A stretch of DNA of 45,964 nucleotides from Bacteroidaceae bacterium (GCA_017935785.1 JAGBGU010000018.1:1-45964); one strand, 5' to 3'; counted from the stretch's first letter, positions 35,282 through 45,255 are shown. The notes: generated by a model from the sequence alone, not told the origin. Translations and numbers: made by a program.

Positions 35282-36010
35282 TTAGTCGGGTTGTTGGCCG
35301 TCATGGGCCTTCCACATACATTCTGTGATTCTCATGTCCGAAAAGGCCGCGGTGAAAGATGATTCTTCAGGTGAACAGGCGTAAATGCCAAAACTGATTT
35401 CATCGGCCGCTGCCTGCATATGACAGATGCGCATCTGGCTGAAGTCTGTACCGTTGGTGGAGCATTCAATGCAGTAGTCGTCCTCTCTGCGTGAGAAGCG
35501 ATACCACATAGTCTTTACGTCAGCGGGAATGGCCGTTGTGGCCCAATCGGAATAGCCGCCGTTGGTGGCAACGCTGCCAAGGTGCTGAAACTTCTCGTTC
35601 TCGTATTCAACGGAGCCTTTAAGCCAGTTCTCGCTGTCCAGATACATCACAATGCCGCATTGGTCAAAACGCTGATGGCTTTGCGTAAAGTCGGTCTTGA
35701 CGACAAAACTGAAAAACTTTTCGCGGGTTTTCATTTGCAGGACAGGGGCGTTGTCGTTCTGGAAATGGTAATAGGTCCGTTGCCAGAGGTCGGTGTGCGG
35801 GGCGGTGGTGATGAGGATGGTGTCGCCCTTTACCTCGTATCCGCCTGGCTCTCTTGTCCACTGGAGACCGTTTATGTCTATTTTTCCGCCATTTGAGAGA
35901 GCCGCCTTTACCTGGTCTGGGAAATCCGTGTCTGATTTTGTCTGATTTTGCTGTCCGCAAGCCGCCAGAATTAAGCTGAGGCCAGCTAAAACGATGTGCT
36001 TTTTCTTCAT
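35282..36010 (-). CDS. DUF1349 family lipoprotein
   Basis: This 242-aa protein has a lipoprotein signal (LILAAC, cysteine 18) and a concanavalin-like beta-sandwich of the DUF1349 type. Evidence includes GLQWTREPGGYEVKGDTILITTAPHTDLWQRT, CGIVMYLDSENWLKGSVEYEN and FGIYACSPEESSFTAAFSDM. The family includes relatives of glycan-active concanavalin-like proteins, but the role is unknown. It begins 19 bp after rnz and is probably cotranscribed with it. Confidence 0.85.
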   Translation of the reverse strand: MKKKHIVLAGLSLILAACGQQNQTKSDTDFPDQVKAALSNGGKIDINGLQWTREPGGYEVKGDTILITTAPHTDLWQRTYYHFQNDNAPVLQMKTREKFFSFVVKTDFTQSHQRFDQCGIVMYLDSENWLKGSVEYENEKFQHLGSVATNGGYSDWATTAIPADVKTMWYRFSRREDDYCIECSTNGTDFSQMRICHMQAAADEISFGIYACSPEESSFTAAFSDMRITECMWKAHDGQQPD

Positions 36011-36029
36011 TCTTTTTATGTGATAATGT

Positions 36030-36944
36030 CTATAGCTCGATTATAAGTCCTTCGTTGGCAAGAATTGTGTTTGCGAATACGTCTTGCGCCTCTTTCAGAA
36101 GAGACACTTCATCATAAATGCGTGCGCTGAAGTGCCCGATACACAATTTCTTTACCTGTGCATTCTTTGCCGCCTCTGCCGCTTGTCTGGCTGTGGAGTG
36201 GTATGTCTGCTTGGCTCTGTATAGTAGTTTTTCAGGATAGGTGGCCTCGTGGAACAACAGGTCTGCTCCCTTTATCAGACTGCTCAGTCCAGGTTTGTAT
36301 ATGGTGTCCGAGCAGTAAGCAAAGCTTCGCGTCGGGGCAGCCGGTACGGTCAGCATTTCGTGTGTGAGAACCTGTCCGTCTTCGGCGGTCCAGCCAGCAC
36401 CGGCTTTGATGTTGTTGATTTGGCATACAGGGATGTTGTAAGCGTCAATCATTTCCCTTTTTATGTGGGGAAGACCGGCTTTTTCGCAGAACATATAGCC
36501 GCAAGCAGGAATGCGGTGTTCCAATGGAATGCTCCATACCTTAATGCTCCGGTCCTCAAAGACAATCTGATGGGATTTGGTGTCAACTGCATGGAATGTA
36601 ATCTTATAGTCGATGCCTTCGCAGTATAGTTGCTCCACCATGTCAATGAATGCCTTTACTTCCTTGGGACCGTAAATATGCAGCTCGGCCGTGCGCCCCA
36701 GCAAGGCCATGGTGCTGATGAGCCCGGGCAGACCAAAGACATGGTCGCCATGGTTGTGACTGATGAAGATACATCCCAGCCGGCTTAGGTTAAGCCCTTG
36801 CCGGTTGAAGGCCATTTGTGCCCCTTCGCCACAGTCTATCATGAAAAGCTTGCCTCTCAGGCTCACAACCTGGCATGCCGGCTTGTGCTTGTAGGTGGGG
36901 CGGGCTGATCCGCAGCCCAGAATATGTACGGAGAATGGTTCCAT
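36030..36944 (-). CDS. rnz: Ribonuclease Z
   Basis: This 304-aa metallo-beta-lactamase-fold enzyme trims the 3' end of tRNA precursors. The zinc motif HNHGDH lies at 63-68 within ISHNHGDHVFGLPGL, followed by the RNase Z-specific HEATYPE (about 232-238) and GHFSARI near the C-terminus. Length is typical. It has DUF1349 downstream and the rpsA terminator upstream. Confidence 0.95.
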   Translation of the reverse strand: MEPFSVHILGCGSARPTYKHKPACQVVSLRGKLFMIDCGEGAQMAFNRQGLNLSRLGCIFISHNHGDHVFGLPGLISTMALLGRTAELHIYGPKEVKAFIDMVEQLYCEGIDYKITFHAVDTKSHQIVFEDRSIKVWSIPLEHRIPACGYMFCEKAGLPHIKREMIDAYNIPVCQINNIKAGAGWTAEDGQVLTHEMLTVPAAPTRSFAYCSDTIYKPGLSSLIKGADLLFHEATYPEKLLYRAKQTYHSTARQAAEAAKNAQVKKLCIGHFSARIYDEVSLLKEAQDVFANTILANEGLIIEL

Positions 36945-36966
36945 GGATAGGAGTGTGTGTGGTAAA

Positions 36967-36999
36967 AGAGAAGCCCGCTTTTTACGAGCGGGCTTCTCT
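36967..36999 (-). terminator. Terminator downstream of rpsA
   Basis: A perfect 13-bp stem (AGAGAAGCCCGCT with AGCGGGCTTCTCT) and 7-nt loop lie 28 bp after the rpsA stop codon, with TTTA next on the minus strand. Confidence 0.8.
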
Positions 37000-37026
37000 G
37001 GTTATGTTTTTGGCGTCTGTGGCTTT

Positions 37027-38820
37027 TTATTCGCCCTTCTGCATTTTTGCCTTCAGTGCAGCCAGTGCATCCAGGTCACCCAGAGTAGTGCTTGCAGCCT
37101 GGTTCTGGATTACGGGAGCCTCTTCCTTCTGACGCTTGGGAGCGTTCTGGCGTGCAGCTTTCTTGGCCTCGCGTGCTTCGGCGCGCTGTACGTCTTCGAA
37201 GATACGGCTGTGAGAAAGGATAATGCGCTTGCTCTCCTTGTTGAATTCGATTACCTTGAACTCGAGCTTCTCGTTCAGCTGAGCCTGGCTTCCGTCTTCC
37301 TTAACCAAGTGCTTGGGAGTGGCAAAGCCTTCTACGCCGTACTCCAGCTGGATAACGGCACCCTTGTCCAGCAGCTCGGTGATGGTTCCTTCGTGGATAG
37401 AATCCTGAGTGAAGATGGTTTCAAATACATCCCAGGGATTCTCTTCCAGCTGCTTGTGGCCCAGAGACAGGCGACGGTTGTTCTTGTCAATCTCCAGTAC
37501 GGTAACGTCAATCTGAGAACCGATCTGAGTGAACTCGCTGGGGTGCTTGATCTTCTTGGTCCAGCTCAAGTCGCTGATGTGGATCAGGCCGTCAACGCCT
37601 TCCTCAATCTCAACGAATACGCCGAAGTTGGTGAAGTTGCGAACCTTGGCAATGTGCTTGCTTCCAACGGGATACTTCTCTTCGATGGTTTCCCAGGGAT
37701 CGTCCTTAAGCTGCTTGATACCCAGAGACATCTTGCGCTCTTCGCGGTCCAGAGTCAGGATAACGGCTTCTACGTCGTCGCCCACCTTCATGAAGTCCTG
37801 AGCGCTGCGCAGGTGCTGGCTCCAGCTCATTTCTGAAACGTGGATCAGACCTTCTACGCCGGGAGCGATTTCGATGAATGCACCGTAGTCGGCCATTACA
37901 ACAACCTTTCCGGTTACGTGGTCGCCTACCTTCAGGTTGGCATCCAGAGCATCCCAGGGGTGAGGAGTGAGCTGCTTCAGACCCAGGGCGATGCGCTTCT
38001 TCTCGTTGTCGAAGTCGAGAATTACAACGTTGATCTTCTGGTCCAGTTCAACCACTTCCTTAGGATCGCTTACGCGGCCCCAGCTCAGGTCGGTGATGTG
38101 GATCAGACCGTCTACGCCGCCCAAGTCAATGAATACGCCGTAAGAGGTGATGTTCTTAACGGTTCCTTCCAGAACCTGACCCTTCTCCAGCTTAGAGATG
38201 ATTTCCTTCTTCTGCTGTTCGAGTTCTGCCTCGATGAGAGCCTTGTGGCTAACGACAACGTTCTTGTATTCCTGATTGATCTTCACAATCTTGAATTCCA
38301 TTGTCTTGCCCACGAAAATATCGTAGTCGCGGATGGGCTTAACGTCAATCTGAGAGCCGGGGAGGAATGCTTCGATGCCGAATACATCTACAATCATACC
38401 ACCCTTAGTGCGGCACTTGACAAAGCCCTTGATGATTTCTTCATTGTCCAGAGCCTGGTTCACACGGTCCCAAGAGCGGCTTGCACGAGCCTTCTTGTGA
38501 GAAAGAACCAACTGGCCCTTCTTGTCTTCCTGATTTTCGATGTAAACCTCAACGGAATCACCTACCTTCAGTTCGGGGTTGTAACGGAATTCGCTGGTGG
38601 GGATGATACCATCGCTCTTGTAGCCGATGTTTACTACAACTTCACGCTTGTTGATAGCGATTACGGTTCCGTCTACCACATCGTGGTCGTTTACTTTGTT
38701 CAGAGAGCTTTCATAAGCCTCTTCCTGAGCCTCGCGGCTTGCGCCTGTTTGTGTCTCACCACTTGCATAGGCTTCCCAATCGAAGTCTTCCAGGGGTGCT
38801 ACGTTTTTGAAATCTGCCAT
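37027..38820 (-). CDS. rpsA: 30S ribosomal protein S1
   Basis: This 597-aa protein contains six S1 RNA-binding repeats, beginning at about 49, 131, 214, 300, 387 and 473. Repeats 3-5 have the typical GVFIDLGGVDGLIHITDLSW-type sequence. An acidic N-terminus and a basic, Ala/Lys-rich C-terminal tail flank them. It loads mRNA on the 30S subunit, especially important where Shine-Dalgarno signals are weak, as in Bacteroidetes. It has a strong-looking -7 box at 38888-38895 and its own terminator. Confidence 0.96.
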   Translation of the reverse strand: MADFKNVAPLEDFDWEAYASGETQTGASREAQEEAYESSLNKVNDHDVVDGTVIAINKREVVVNIGYKSDGIIPTSEFRYNPELKVGDSVEVYIENQEDKKGQLVLSHKKARASRSWDRVNQALDNEEIIKGFVKCRTKGGMIVDVFGIEAFLPGSQIDVKPIRDYDIFVGKTMEFKIVKINQEYKNVVVSHKALIEAELEQQKKEIISKLEKGQVLEGTVKNITSYGVFIDLGGVDGLIHITDLSWGRVSDPKEVVELDQKINVVILDFDNEKKRIALGLKQLTPHPWDALDANLKVGDHVTGKVVVMADYGAFIEIAPGVEGLIHVSEMSWSQHLRSAQDFMKVGDDVEAVILTLDREERKMSLGIKQLKDDPWETIEEKYPVGSKHIAKVRNFTNFGVFVEIEEGVDGLIHISDLSWTKKIKHPSEFTQIGSQIDVTVLEIDKNNRRLSLGHKQLEENPWDVFETIFTQDSIHEGTITELLDKGAVIQLEYGVEGFATPKHLVKEDGSQAQLNEKLEFKVIEFNKESKRIILSHSRIFEDVQRAEAREAKKAARQNAPKRQKEEAPVIQNQAASTTLGDLDALAALKAKMQKGE

Positions 38821-38887
38821 ACAGATAATTAATTGTTAATAAATAAATTAGATAAAGTTAGACTTTATGTTGATATAAAACTCGGCG

Positions 38888-38895
38888 CAAAGTTA
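38888..38895 (-). promoter_or_regulatory. -7 box (TAACTTTG) of rpsA
   Basis: The reverse complement of 38888-38895 reads TAACTTTG, 68 bp upstream of the rpsA start codon; the leader between is AT-rich. Confidence 0.6.
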
Positions 38896-39037
38896 GTTCT
38901 TTTTTGTCAAACGGCCAAGATTTTTTTGTGAAAAATATTCATTTTCAGAATGGTTATGGCGTTACCCCCTGTTTGTGCCGAGCAAATTATTATTGAAAAA
39001 AATATCGTATCAGTGGGCGGTGTTTGCGGAAAAGTTG

Positions 39038-39045
39038 TATCTTTG
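39038..39045 (+). promoter_or_regulatory. -7 box (TATCTTTG) of pfkA
   Basis: TATCTTTG lies 35 bp before the pfkA ATG. A GGAG sequence at about 39069-39072 could serve as a ribosome binding site. Confidence 0.55.
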
Positions 39046-39080
39046 CCTATAATTATATAATTAAATGAGGAGATTGTAAG

Positions 39081-40058
39081 ATGAGAAAGATTCAGTGCAT
39101 AGGCATTCTGACAAGCGGAGGCGATGCCCCGGGAATGAATGCAGCCATCCGTGCCGTCACGCGCGCAGCCATTGCCAACGGCTTTCGTGTAATGGCCATC
39201 TATCGTGGCTATGAAGGCCTTATAAATGATGAGATCAAGGAGTTTACCACCGAGAACGTGAGCAATATCATTCAGCGCGGAGGAACCATTCTGAAGACGG
39301 CCCGCAGCAAGGAATTCCAGACTCCGGAAGGCCGTCAGAAGGCGTTTGACAACATGCAGAAGCGCGGAATAGACGCTTTGGTGGTAATAGGCGGTAACGG
39401 TTCCCTTTCCGGGGCGCGCATCTTTGCCCAGGAATTTGACATTCCCTGCATCGGGCTGCCCGGAACCATAGACAATGACCTGAACGGAACGGACAGCACC
39501 ATCGGTTACGACACCACATTGAATACCATAATGGAATGCGTGGACAAAATCCGCGATACGGCCACCAGCCACGAACGCATCTTCTTTGTCGAGGTAATGG
39601 GCCGCGATGCCGGCTTCCTGGCTCAGAACAGCGCCATTGCCAGCGGTGCCGAGGCTGCCATCATTCCCGAGGATGCCACTGGCGCCAACCAGCTGGAGCA
39701 TTTCATTGGCCGTGGTATCCGAAAGAGCAAGAGCAGCAGCATTGTGCTCGTGAGCGAGAGCCCCAAGTGCGGTGCCATGTACTATGCCGAGCGTGTGCGC
39801 AAGGAGTATCCCGAATACGATGTAAGGGTGTCCATCCTCGGCCATCTGCAGCGTGGCGGATGCCCCAGTGCCGGAGACCGCATCCTGGCCAGCCGTCTGG
39901 GGGTAGGTGCCGTACAGGCCATTCTTGAAGGCCAGCGCAACGTTATGGTGGGTATAAAGAACGACGAGGTGGTCTACGTTCCCTTTACAAACGCCATAAA
40001 GAGCGACAAGCCCGTCAAGAAGGAACTTATCGACGTACTGGCCGTGCTCAGCATTTAG
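39081..40058 (+). CDS. pfkA: ATP-dependent 6-phosphofructokinase
   Basis: This 325-aa glycolytic enzyme phosphorylates fructose 6-phosphate. Signature motifs are [15 protein letters not shown] (about 10-25), the catalytic [25 protein letters not shown] and [16 protein letters not shown]. Length and motifs match bacterial PfkA. Codons here are visibly richer in G and C at third positions than in most neighbours. The GH3 gene begins 53 bp after its stop codon and may be cotranscribed. Confidence 0.96.
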   Translation: MRKIQCIGILTSGGDAPGMNAAIRAVTRAAIANGFRVMAIYRGYEGLINDEIKEFTTENVSNIIQRGGTILKTARSKEFQTPEGRQKAFDNMQKRGIDALVVIGGNGSLSGARIFAQEFDIPCIGLPGTIDNDLNGTDSTIGYDTTLNTIMECVDKIRDTATSHERIFFVEVMGRDAGFLAQNSAIASGAEAAIIPEDATGANQLEHFIGRGIRKSKSSSIVLVSESPKCGAMYYAERVRKEYPEYDVRVSILGHLQRGGCPSAGDRILASRLGVGAVQAILEGQRNVMVGIKNDEVVYVPFTNAIKSDKPVKKELIDVLAVLSI

Positions 40059-40111
40059 CGGTGGCGGCACAGGGAATACATTTAAATACATTACTGAAAT
40101 ACATTACGTTT

Positions 40112-42715
40112 ATGAAAAAAAGTGCGATATTGGTGTCCGCCCTGTTGCTGTTGGCTGGCGGGGCATGGATTGTGAAGGGGATTACCGCGGATGAGCAGGC
40201 GCAGCTGCTGCCGTATCAGAACCCCGAACTCTCGGCCGAGGAACGGGCCGACGACCTGCTGAAACGGCTTACGCTGGAGGAGAAGGTCAGCCTGATGATG
40301 GACCGCTCGCCGGCTGTCGAACGTCTGGGCATCCCCTCGTTCGAATGGTGGAACGAGGCCCTTCATGGCGTGGGCCGTAACGGGTTTGCCACCGTCTTCC
40401 CCATTACCATGTCAATGGCCGCATCGTGGAACAACGACCTGCTCCAGGATGTCTTTACGGCCGTGAGCGATGAGGCCCGTGCCAAGAACCAGGACGCCGA
40501 GAATAACGGAACCGTAAAGCGCTATCAGGGCCTTTCCTTCTGGACCCCCAATATAAACATCTTCCGCGACCCGCGCTGGGGACGCGGACAGGAGACCTAC
40601 GGCGAGGACCCCTACCTTACGGGCAGAATGGGGCTTGCCGTGGTGCGCGGACTGCAGGGGCCCAAGGATGCCAAGTACCGCAAGCTGCTTTCCTGTGCCA
40701 AGCACTATGCCGTGCATAGCGGACCGGAATGGAACCGCCATTCGTTTAACATGACTGACCTTCCGTTGCGCGACCTGTGGGAGACCTATATGCCGGCCTT
40801 CAAGACGCTTGTGCAGGAGGGCGAGGTGGCAGAGGTGATGTGCGCCTATCAGCGCAACGACGGCGACCCCTGTTGCGGAAACCTCCGTTACGAACAGCAG
40901 ATTCTGCGCGACGAATGGGGGTTCAAGGGACTGATTGTCAGTGACTGCGGCGCCATCAGCGACTTCTGGGTGCCAGGCAGACACGGTGTGTCAAAGGATG
41001 CCGCCTCGGCATCGGCCCGTGCCGTACTTTCCGGAACTGACGTAGAATGTGGCGGCGACTACCGCAACCTTCCCGAAGCCGTCAAGCGCGGCGAGATAAA
41101 GGAGTCCGACCTGGATGTAAGCGTCCGCAGGCTGCTCACTTCACGTTTCCTCGTAGGCGACATGACCCCCGACGAATACGTGGAGTGGACCCAAATCCCC
41201 ACCGGCGTCATAGCCAGCCAGAAGCATAAGGACCTGGCCTACAGGATGGCGCAGCAGGGCATCGTGCTCTTGCAGAACAGGGACGGCATACTGCCCCTTG
41301 CCAAGTCGGCCGACGACATTGTGGTGATGGGCGCAAACGCCAACGACTCCGTTATGATGTGGGGCAACTATTGCGGATTCCCCACAAAGACCGTAACCAT
41401 CCTTGAAGGCATACGCGGCAAGGTGGGCGACGTAAAGTATATCCGCGGATGCGGACTTACCAGCACAGAGACCTTCGAGAGCAAGTTCGGCTCCTTTGTA
41501 AGCCCCGACGGAAAGAAGGGAATGCGCGCCACCTATTGGAACAGTCTGGACAGAAAGGGCGAGCCAGCCGCAACGGCTTATCTTACCGAACCCATCAGCC
41601 TGAGCAACGGCGGCGCCACCGTATATGCCCCGGGCGTGAATCTTGAAAAGTTCTCGGCGCTTTACGAAGGCTCCTACACACCGGCCTGCGACGAGACCAT
41701 GACGCTCTCTGTCAGTTGCGACGACAGCGGCATCATTACCGTCAACGGCGATACCGTCATCAACGTAAGGAAACATACAGACCATCTGGGCATCGGCACA
41801 AAGGAAATAGAGATGAAGGCCGGGCAGAAGTATGACATTGTCATAGACTATACCCAGGAGGACGATATGGCCACTCTGATGTTCGACTTTGGCAAGAAGA
41901 CGGTTCCAACGGTACAGTCTTTGCTGGCCGAGATAGGCAGCGCCGGTACGGTAATCTTTGTCGGAGGAATTTCGCCGCGTCTCGAGGGCGAGGAAATGCC
42001 TGTGGCCGTTGAAGGCTTCAGGGGAGGGGACCGCACCTCCATAGAGCTGCCCAAGGCGCAGCGCAACCTGATTGCCTCGCTCAAGCAGGCCGGCAAGAAG
42101 ATTGTCTATGTGAACTGCTCGGGCAGCGCCATAGCCCTCGAACCCGAATCGCGCAACTGCGAGGCCATAGTTCAGGCGTGGTACGGCGGAGAGCAGGGCG
42201 GAAGAGCGCTGGCCGACGTGCTGTTCGGCGACTATAACCCAAGCGGAAAGCTCCCTGTCACGTTCTACCGCAATGACAGCCAGCTGCCCGACTATGAAGA
42301 CTATCGGATGGCCAACCGCACCTACCGCTATTTCAAGGGACAGCCCCTCTTTAAGTTTGGCCACGGACTCAGCTATACCACTTTCCGGATGAGCCAGCCT
42401 GCCTACGATGCCAAGAAGGAGAAGATAACCGTAACGGTAGAGAATACCGGAAAGATGGCTGGCGACGAGGTGGTGCAGGTGTATCTGCGCAACACGGCCG
42501 ATGCCGAAGGCCCCATAAAGACATTGCGCGGATTCAAGCGCGTTTCGCTGAAGGCCGGAGAAAAGCAGACCGTAGAGATAGACTTCCCGCGCATCAGCTT
42601 TGAGAGCTGGGACGCATCGTCCAATACCATGCGCGTAATGCCCGGCAAGTACGAGCTGATGGTCGGAAACTCAAGCGACGACGCCTGCCTGCAGAAGTTC
42701 ATGGTAGAGCTGTAA
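40112..42715 (+). CDS. Glycoside hydrolase family 3 beta-glycosidase with PA14 insert
   Basis: Starting at 40112 the protein has 867 aa with a signal peptide (MKKSAILVSALLLLAGG); the upstream ATG at 40061 would add 17 residues that spoil it. The GH3 (alpha/beta)8 domain holds the nucleophile D278 in IVSDCGAISDFW, plus SFWTPNINIFRDPRWGRGQE. A PA14-type domain lies at about 470-600, the second GH3 domain follows, and a fibronectin III-like domain (about 775-860) ends it. This layout is typical of exported beta-xylosidases and beta-glucosidases; the exact substrate is not determined. Base composition is noticeably GC-rich. Confidence 0.92.
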   Translation: MKKSAILVSALLLLAGGAWIVKGITADEQAQLLPYQNPELSAEERADDLLKRLTLEEKVSLMMDRSPAVERLGIPSFEWWNEALHGVGRNGFATVFPITMSMAASWNNDLLQDVFTAVSDEARAKNQDAENNGTVKRYQGLSFWTPNINIFRDPRWGRGQETYGEDPYLTGRMGLAVVRGLQGPKDAKYRKLLSCAKHYAVHSGPEWNRHSFNMTDLPLRDLWETYMPAFKTLVQEGEVAEVMCAYQRNDGDPCCGNLRYEQQILRDEWGFKGLIVSDCGAISDFWVPGRHGVSKDAASASARAVLSGTDVECGGDYRNLPEAVKRGEIKESDLDVSVRRLLTSRFLVGDMTPDEYVEWTQIPTGVIASQKHKDLAYRMAQQGIVLLQNRDGILPLAKSADDIVVMGANANDSVMMWGNYCGFPTKTVTILEGIRGKVGDVKYIRGCGLTSTETFESKFGSFVSPDGKKGMRATYWNSLDRKGEPAATAYLTEPISLSNGGATVYAPGVNLEKFSALYEGSYTPACDETMTLSVSCDDSGIITVNGDTVINVRKHTDHLGIGTKEIEMKAGQKYDIVIDYTQEDDMATLMFDFGKKTVPTVQSLLAEIGSAGTVIFVGGISPRLEGEEMPVAVEGFRGGDRTSIELPKAQRNLIASLKQAGKKIVYVNCSGSAIALEPESRNCEAIVQAWYGGEQGGRALADVLFGDYNPSGKLPVTFYRNDSQLPDYEDYRMANRTYRYFKGQPLFKFGHGLSYTTFRMSQPAYDAKKEKITVTVENTGKMAGDEVVQVYLRNTADAEGPIKTLRGFKRVSLKAGEKQTVEIDFPRISFESWDASSNTMRVMPGKYELMVGNSSDDACLQKFMVEL

Positions 42716-42752
42716 GCCTCCCCGTCCCCGCAAGTCTCTTTTGACAATATAA

Positions 42753-42797
42753 AAAGAACCTCGCAGCCGGCTGTAACGTCTGGTTGCGAGGTTCTTT
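42753..42797 (+). terminator. Terminator of the pfkA-GH3 region
   Basis: A perfect 13-bp stem (AAAGAACCTCGCA with TGCGAGGTTCTTT) around a 19-nt loop lies 38 bp after the GH3 stop codon. Confidence 0.85.
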
Positions 42798-42850
42798 ATG
42801 CCTTGTTAGGCATCTGCCTCTTTCGGACTTTCATTTTCCCCTTTGGCTGT

Positions 42851-43007
42851 GCATTTTTGCATTTTTGCATTTTTGCAAACGCAAAATGAGTAACCCTCAT
42901 ACGCCACTCCTTATTTAATTATTAAATATATTTAATAATATAATATATATATATAGGGTTGTTGCCCATACATACATTTGCGTTTGCAAAAACGCAAAAA
43001 CGCAAAA
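42851..43007. repeat. GCATTTTT run and 16-bp inverted repeat around an AT-rich core
   Basis: A run of three GCATTTTT units leads into TTTTTGCAAACGCAAA (42870-42885), whose exact reverse complement lies at 42977-42992 and is followed by more AACGCAAAA units. Between the arms is an AT-only tract (about 42913-42955). A similar TTTTTGCG/TATTTTTG run occurs at 45544-45612. The whole gap 42798-43785 has only repeats; a 214-codon minus-strand ORF (43013-43657) is not convincing. Confidence 0.7.
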
Positions 43008-43455
43008 TTACATCATGATGATTTGATAATCAGACATATAAAGCTTTGCAAAATAGTTTGCAGAGGCAAAGGGAATGCAAAAGTTTTTTCTTCAAAAATG
43101 GATGTAATTTTGCATAATACGCTGAATTTCAGTGATATGAGGTAAATTTTCAACTTACGCCAAAAACGCCTTTTCTTCGTCCTTTTTGCGCGTTTCTGCA
43201 TCCAAAATGCCGTTTCCGTGTATCTTCTCGCCCATTTCCTGCACAAAATCGGGAAATAGGATTTTCCCGTTTTGACGGCATTTTCACTCATAAATTCGCT
43301 TGTTTTGGCTCGCAAGTCCGCATTTTCCGCATTTTGCCCCTTTGTTCTGCTGCAAGCCAAATGCAAAAAAATACAGGGGCAAAACGCAAAAATAATGTAA
43401 AAATTTTTACAAATCATACATCCTATACGGGTGTCCCGGCACGCCCCAAAACACG

Positions 43456-43494
43456 GCCTCGCGAGGGAAAAAGTACTGCCTCGCGAGGGAAAAA
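43456..43494. repeat. Two copies of GCCTCGCGAGGGAAAAA
   Basis: The 17-bp unit occurs at 43456-43472 and 43478-43494 (period 22). Each contains the palindrome CCTCGCGAGG followed by an A-run, similar in design to the CCAACTGG-plus-A-run units at 9732 and 10808. Unknown function. Confidence 0.7.
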
Positions 43495-43785
43495 CCCCTA
43501 CTACGTGACAGGGGAAATACATGGAATTCGCAAATTTTGACATTTTTATTCCTGGGATGATTTCCATTTTCTCGTTCTGCTCAACTCGTTTCAGCATCTC
43601 ACCACGAGCCTTTGCAACTAATCGGAGTCTGTTGTGGGCGAAAAATGGAATCGTCAATCACCAAACAGCCCTCAGAACAGCTCTATTTCACCCTTTTCGT
43701 AATGGGATCTCAACTTTTCTGATACAAAATGCGTTTTCATCAATAATTTTTATTCAAGATGAACGTACTTCTTTTGATATTTTCA

Positions 43786-43793
43786 TACCTTTG
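43786..43793 (+). promoter_or_regulatory. -7 box (TACCTTTG) of the BspA-like gene
   Basis: TACCTTTG lies 44 bp upstream of the ATG at 43838, in an AT-rich leader; no -33 at the expected distance. Confidence 0.55.
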
Positions 43794-43837
43794 TACAATC
43801 TTTTCTAAAATAAAGAACAAAAACAAACAAAAAGAAC

Positions 43838-45100
43838 ATGAAAACAATCAAATTGTCGATGTTGTTGCTTTTGACGGCAATAATGCCAGTGTTGACTTCG
43901 TGCAGCGAGGACGAACAAATAGTAGACAACATGAACGTGGTCGTAGATGCAAACGGAAAGGCCTCAAACGATGGTGCATTTGAGAAATTGGATAAAAACA
44001 GCTTCTATCTGGATTATATAAAATACACCATAAAAGAAGACCGTCTGATTGTATCTGGGTATGACAAGTATGGGTTTGACGGAGTGGCTATTATTTTGTC
44101 CAGTATTACATACAATGGCAAAAGATATAAGGTGTCAGAAATTGGGCAGGACGCATTTAAAGGCTGTGAGCGGATAGTCTTAGCCGTTATACCCAGTAGT
44201 GTGACAGAAATCGCTCGTAAGGCTTTTTCTGGATGTGTCAATCTGGCCAAGATAATCATACCCAACAGCGTGGTGTCTATTGGGGCTTATGCTTTTGAGG
44301 GTTGTGCCGGCCTGGCCTCGATAACCATACCTGGCAGCGTGGTGTCTATTGGGGCTTACGCATTTTATGGTTGTACCGGTCTGACCTCGATGCTCTTGCC
44401 CAACAGTGTGATGTTTATTGGAACTGGTGCTTTTAAGGATTGTGTCAGCCTGTATTCTTTAAGTCTTCCGGATGGGATAACAGAGATTGACGCAAGTACC
44501 TTTTCTGGCTGTGTCAATCTGCCCATCGTGAACATTCCTGACAATGTGACTAAAATTGGGTCATATGCATTTTCTGGGTGTACTGAATTGTCATTAGTGG
44601 ATATCCCCGATGGCCTGAAAAAAATAGGTTCATATGCTTTTTCTGGCTGTGCCAACCTTTGCTGGATAACCATTCCTGGTGGTGTGACTTACATAGAATC
44701 AGGGGCTTTCTATGGCTGTGCCAGTCTTCCTGATATGCACCTCCCTGACAATTTAAACCTGATTTTTGCGGAAACCTTTCATGGATGTACTGGCCTGACC
44801 TCGGTGTCAATTCCCAACAGCGTGACATATATTGGTGCGGTTGCCTTTGGCGATTGTGTTGGACTGACATCTGTTACCATACCAAGCAACGTAACAAATA
44901 TCTGTAGAGATGCCTTTTCTGACTGTACTGGCCTGACTTCGGTGTACAGCAAAAATCCAACGCCTCCCGAGGCATGTGCATGGGCAGCTTTTGGTTCTTC
45001 CACTTATAATACCGCCACCCTGTATGTGCCCAAAGGGTCGGCAGATGCATACAAATCTGCCGCTGGATGGAGAGAATTTAAGAATATTGTTGAAGAATAA
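43838..45100 (+). CDS. BspA-like leucine-rich-repeat surface lipoprotein
   Basis: This 420-aa lipoprotein has its lipobox cysteine at 22 (VLTSC), followed by SEDEQ, which favours the cell surface. From about residue 100 it carries twelve 23-residue repeats of the LRR_5/BspA type, IGxxAFxGCxxLxxIxIPxxV. It ends with the common terminal element TLYVPKGSADAYKSAAGW. Such proteins mediate adhesion to host or bacterial surfaces. Two neighbouring repeats are almost identical at the DNA level, indicating recent duplication. It has its own promoter and repeats on both sides. Confidence 0.92.
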   Translation: MKTIKLSMLLLLTAIMPVLTSCSEDEQIVDNMNVVVDANGKASNDGAFEKLDKNSFYLDYIKYTIKEDRLIVSGYDKYGFDGVAIILSSITYNGKRYKVSEIGQDAFKGCERIVLAVIPSSVTEIARKAFSGCVNLAKIIIPNSVVSIGAYAFEGCAGLASITIPGSVVSIGAYAFYGCTGLTSMLLPNSVMFIGTGAFKDCVSLYSLSLPDGITEIDASTFSGCVNLPIVNIPDNVTKIGSYAFSGCTELSLVDIPDGLKKIGSYAFSGCANLCWITIPGGVTYIESGAFYGCASLPDMHLPDNLNLIFAETFHGCTGLTSVSIPNSVTYIGAVAFGDCVGLTSVTIPSNVTNICRDAFSDCTGLTSVYSKNPTPPEACAWAAFGSSTYNTATLYVPKGSADAYKSAAGWREFKNIVEE

Positions 45101-45210
45101 ACGCTCTGCTTATAGAAAGCTGCACATATTCTTGCCGGGAAACACCCTCTAAACACCTTTTATCTTTTTGAATTTGATAAGGTGTGGTCTGCATGACGAA
45201 TAATGAAAAG

Positions 45211-45226
45211 ACCGTCTTCAGACGGT
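45211..45226. repeat. CCGTCT/AGACGG hairpin
   Basis: A near-perfect 16-bp palindrome of the same CGTCT/AGACG kind as in the cluster at 1252-1494. It lies in the gene-free stretch 45101-45670 together with the following repeat. Confidence 0.6.
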
Positions 45227-45255
45227 TGATTACAAACCCTAAACCCCAACAATAT

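Noticed and set aside
43013..43657. 214-codon minus-strand ORF in the repeat-rich gap
   Set aside because: It runs through the CCTCGCGAGG repeats and the TTTGCA-rich tract, is full of Cys, Phe and Lys without domain pattern, and has no promoter box at its start; it is probably open by chance.
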